DNA from: Oscillospiraceae bacterium
GTDB taxonomy: Bacteria; Bacillota; Clostridia; Oscillospirales; Oscillospiraceae
Direction: 5' to 3'
DNA: 42,559 nucleotides
Assembly: GCA_017405865.1 (NCBI GenBank)
Contig: JAFQZN010000031.1
Coordinates: forward strand, 1-42,559
Part shown: one piece after another, positions 42,487-42,559 of the stretch
Position numbering within the stretch: position 1 is the first letter of the stretch
How the letters are laid out: each line of letters opens with the position of its first letter
Made by a program: the position numbers and the translations under genes
Notes under the pieces: generated by a model
What the model saw: the letters and a program-made list of their open reading frames with translations, nothing else
Told to the model about the DNA's origin: nothing
Databases searched by the model: none

Positions 42487-42534
42487 GCAACTCACGACCG
42501 TCGGCGTACATAGGTACGGTAGGTCGTGAGTTGC
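42487..42534. repeat. Nested palindrome at the window end
   Basis: Outer 13-bp arms GCAACTCACGACC and GGTCGTGAGTTGC enclose an inner CGTAC-ATAG-GTACG palindrome. The sequence after hydA up to the window end (42380-42559) contains this, the hairpin at 42427 and the terminator, but no gene. Confidence 0.65.
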
Positions 42535-42559
42535 GCAGTAAGTCAAAATTCTTGCGAAG

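Overview
The window reads as the chromosome of an anaerobic, endospore-forming Firmicute of the class Clostridia. Oscillospirales (Oscillospiraceae-like gut bacteria) is my best guess from the high G+C, SpoIIID, the trimeric NADH-linked [FeFe] hydrogenase and the acetyl-type MetA; the rank below class is inference. I see no rRNA, tRNA, CRISPR array, insertion sequence or phage gene. Nearly everything is housekeeping or energy metabolism, packed into operons with very clear sigma-A type promoters (17-bp spacers throughout).

Layout. 1-190: four consecutive stem-loops, the last acting as the uraA terminator. 199-1488 (-): uracil permease. 1489-2072: a gene-poor stretch with the uraA promoter and dispersed palindromic repeats. 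2073-4853 (+): a small DUF6514-like protein, nrdR, a polysaccharide deacetylase and an HPr-kinase-like ATPase. 4854-5190: terminator, a 19-bp perfect inverted repeat and a second copy of the dispersed repeat. 5191-7412 (-): metY-metA, methionine synthesis by the O-acetylhomoserine route. 7616-14577 (+): the complete F-type ATP synthase operon atpZ-I-B-E-F-H-A-G-D-C, followed by a YgjV-like gene. The c subunit carries a two-carboxylate Na+-type site.

15251-20728 (-): a sulfur/Fe-S operon, metY2-cysK-nifS-nifU-mnmA-rrf2. Its promoter is flanked by two copies of a 23-bp operator, and its leader encodes a 24-residue peptide with tandem cysteines. 21017-22354 (+): thyA-folA. 22405-25833 (-): serC-serA-gdhA. 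25834-26329: intergenic, with a third repeat copy. 26330-29040 (-): spoIIID, a MATE exporter and a DegV protein. 29305-30743 (+): a SpoU-family RNA methyltransferase and an AT-richer nitroreductase that looks acquired. 30971-33984 (-): a crp/fnr-type regulator with a substrate-binding protein, permease and ATPase of an unidentified ABC importer. 34208-42379 (+): a ten-gene hydrogenase operon.

The most interesting system is the hydrogenase operon. It combines the HydA-HydB-HydC NADH/ferredoxin (electron-confurcating type) hydrogenase with an inserted signalling block: a HydS-type, group D-like [FeFe] hydrogenase homologue with altered active-site loops, two stand-alone GHKL ATPase-domain proteins, two DRTGG-type small proteins and a PHP phosphoesterase. 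This suggests that hydrogen or redox state is sensed and passed on by a relay lacking an ordinary histidine-kinase/response-regulator pair. Second is the sulfur operon, which appears to combine an Fe-S-sensing Rrf2 regulator acting at twin operators with a cysteine-codon leader peptide.
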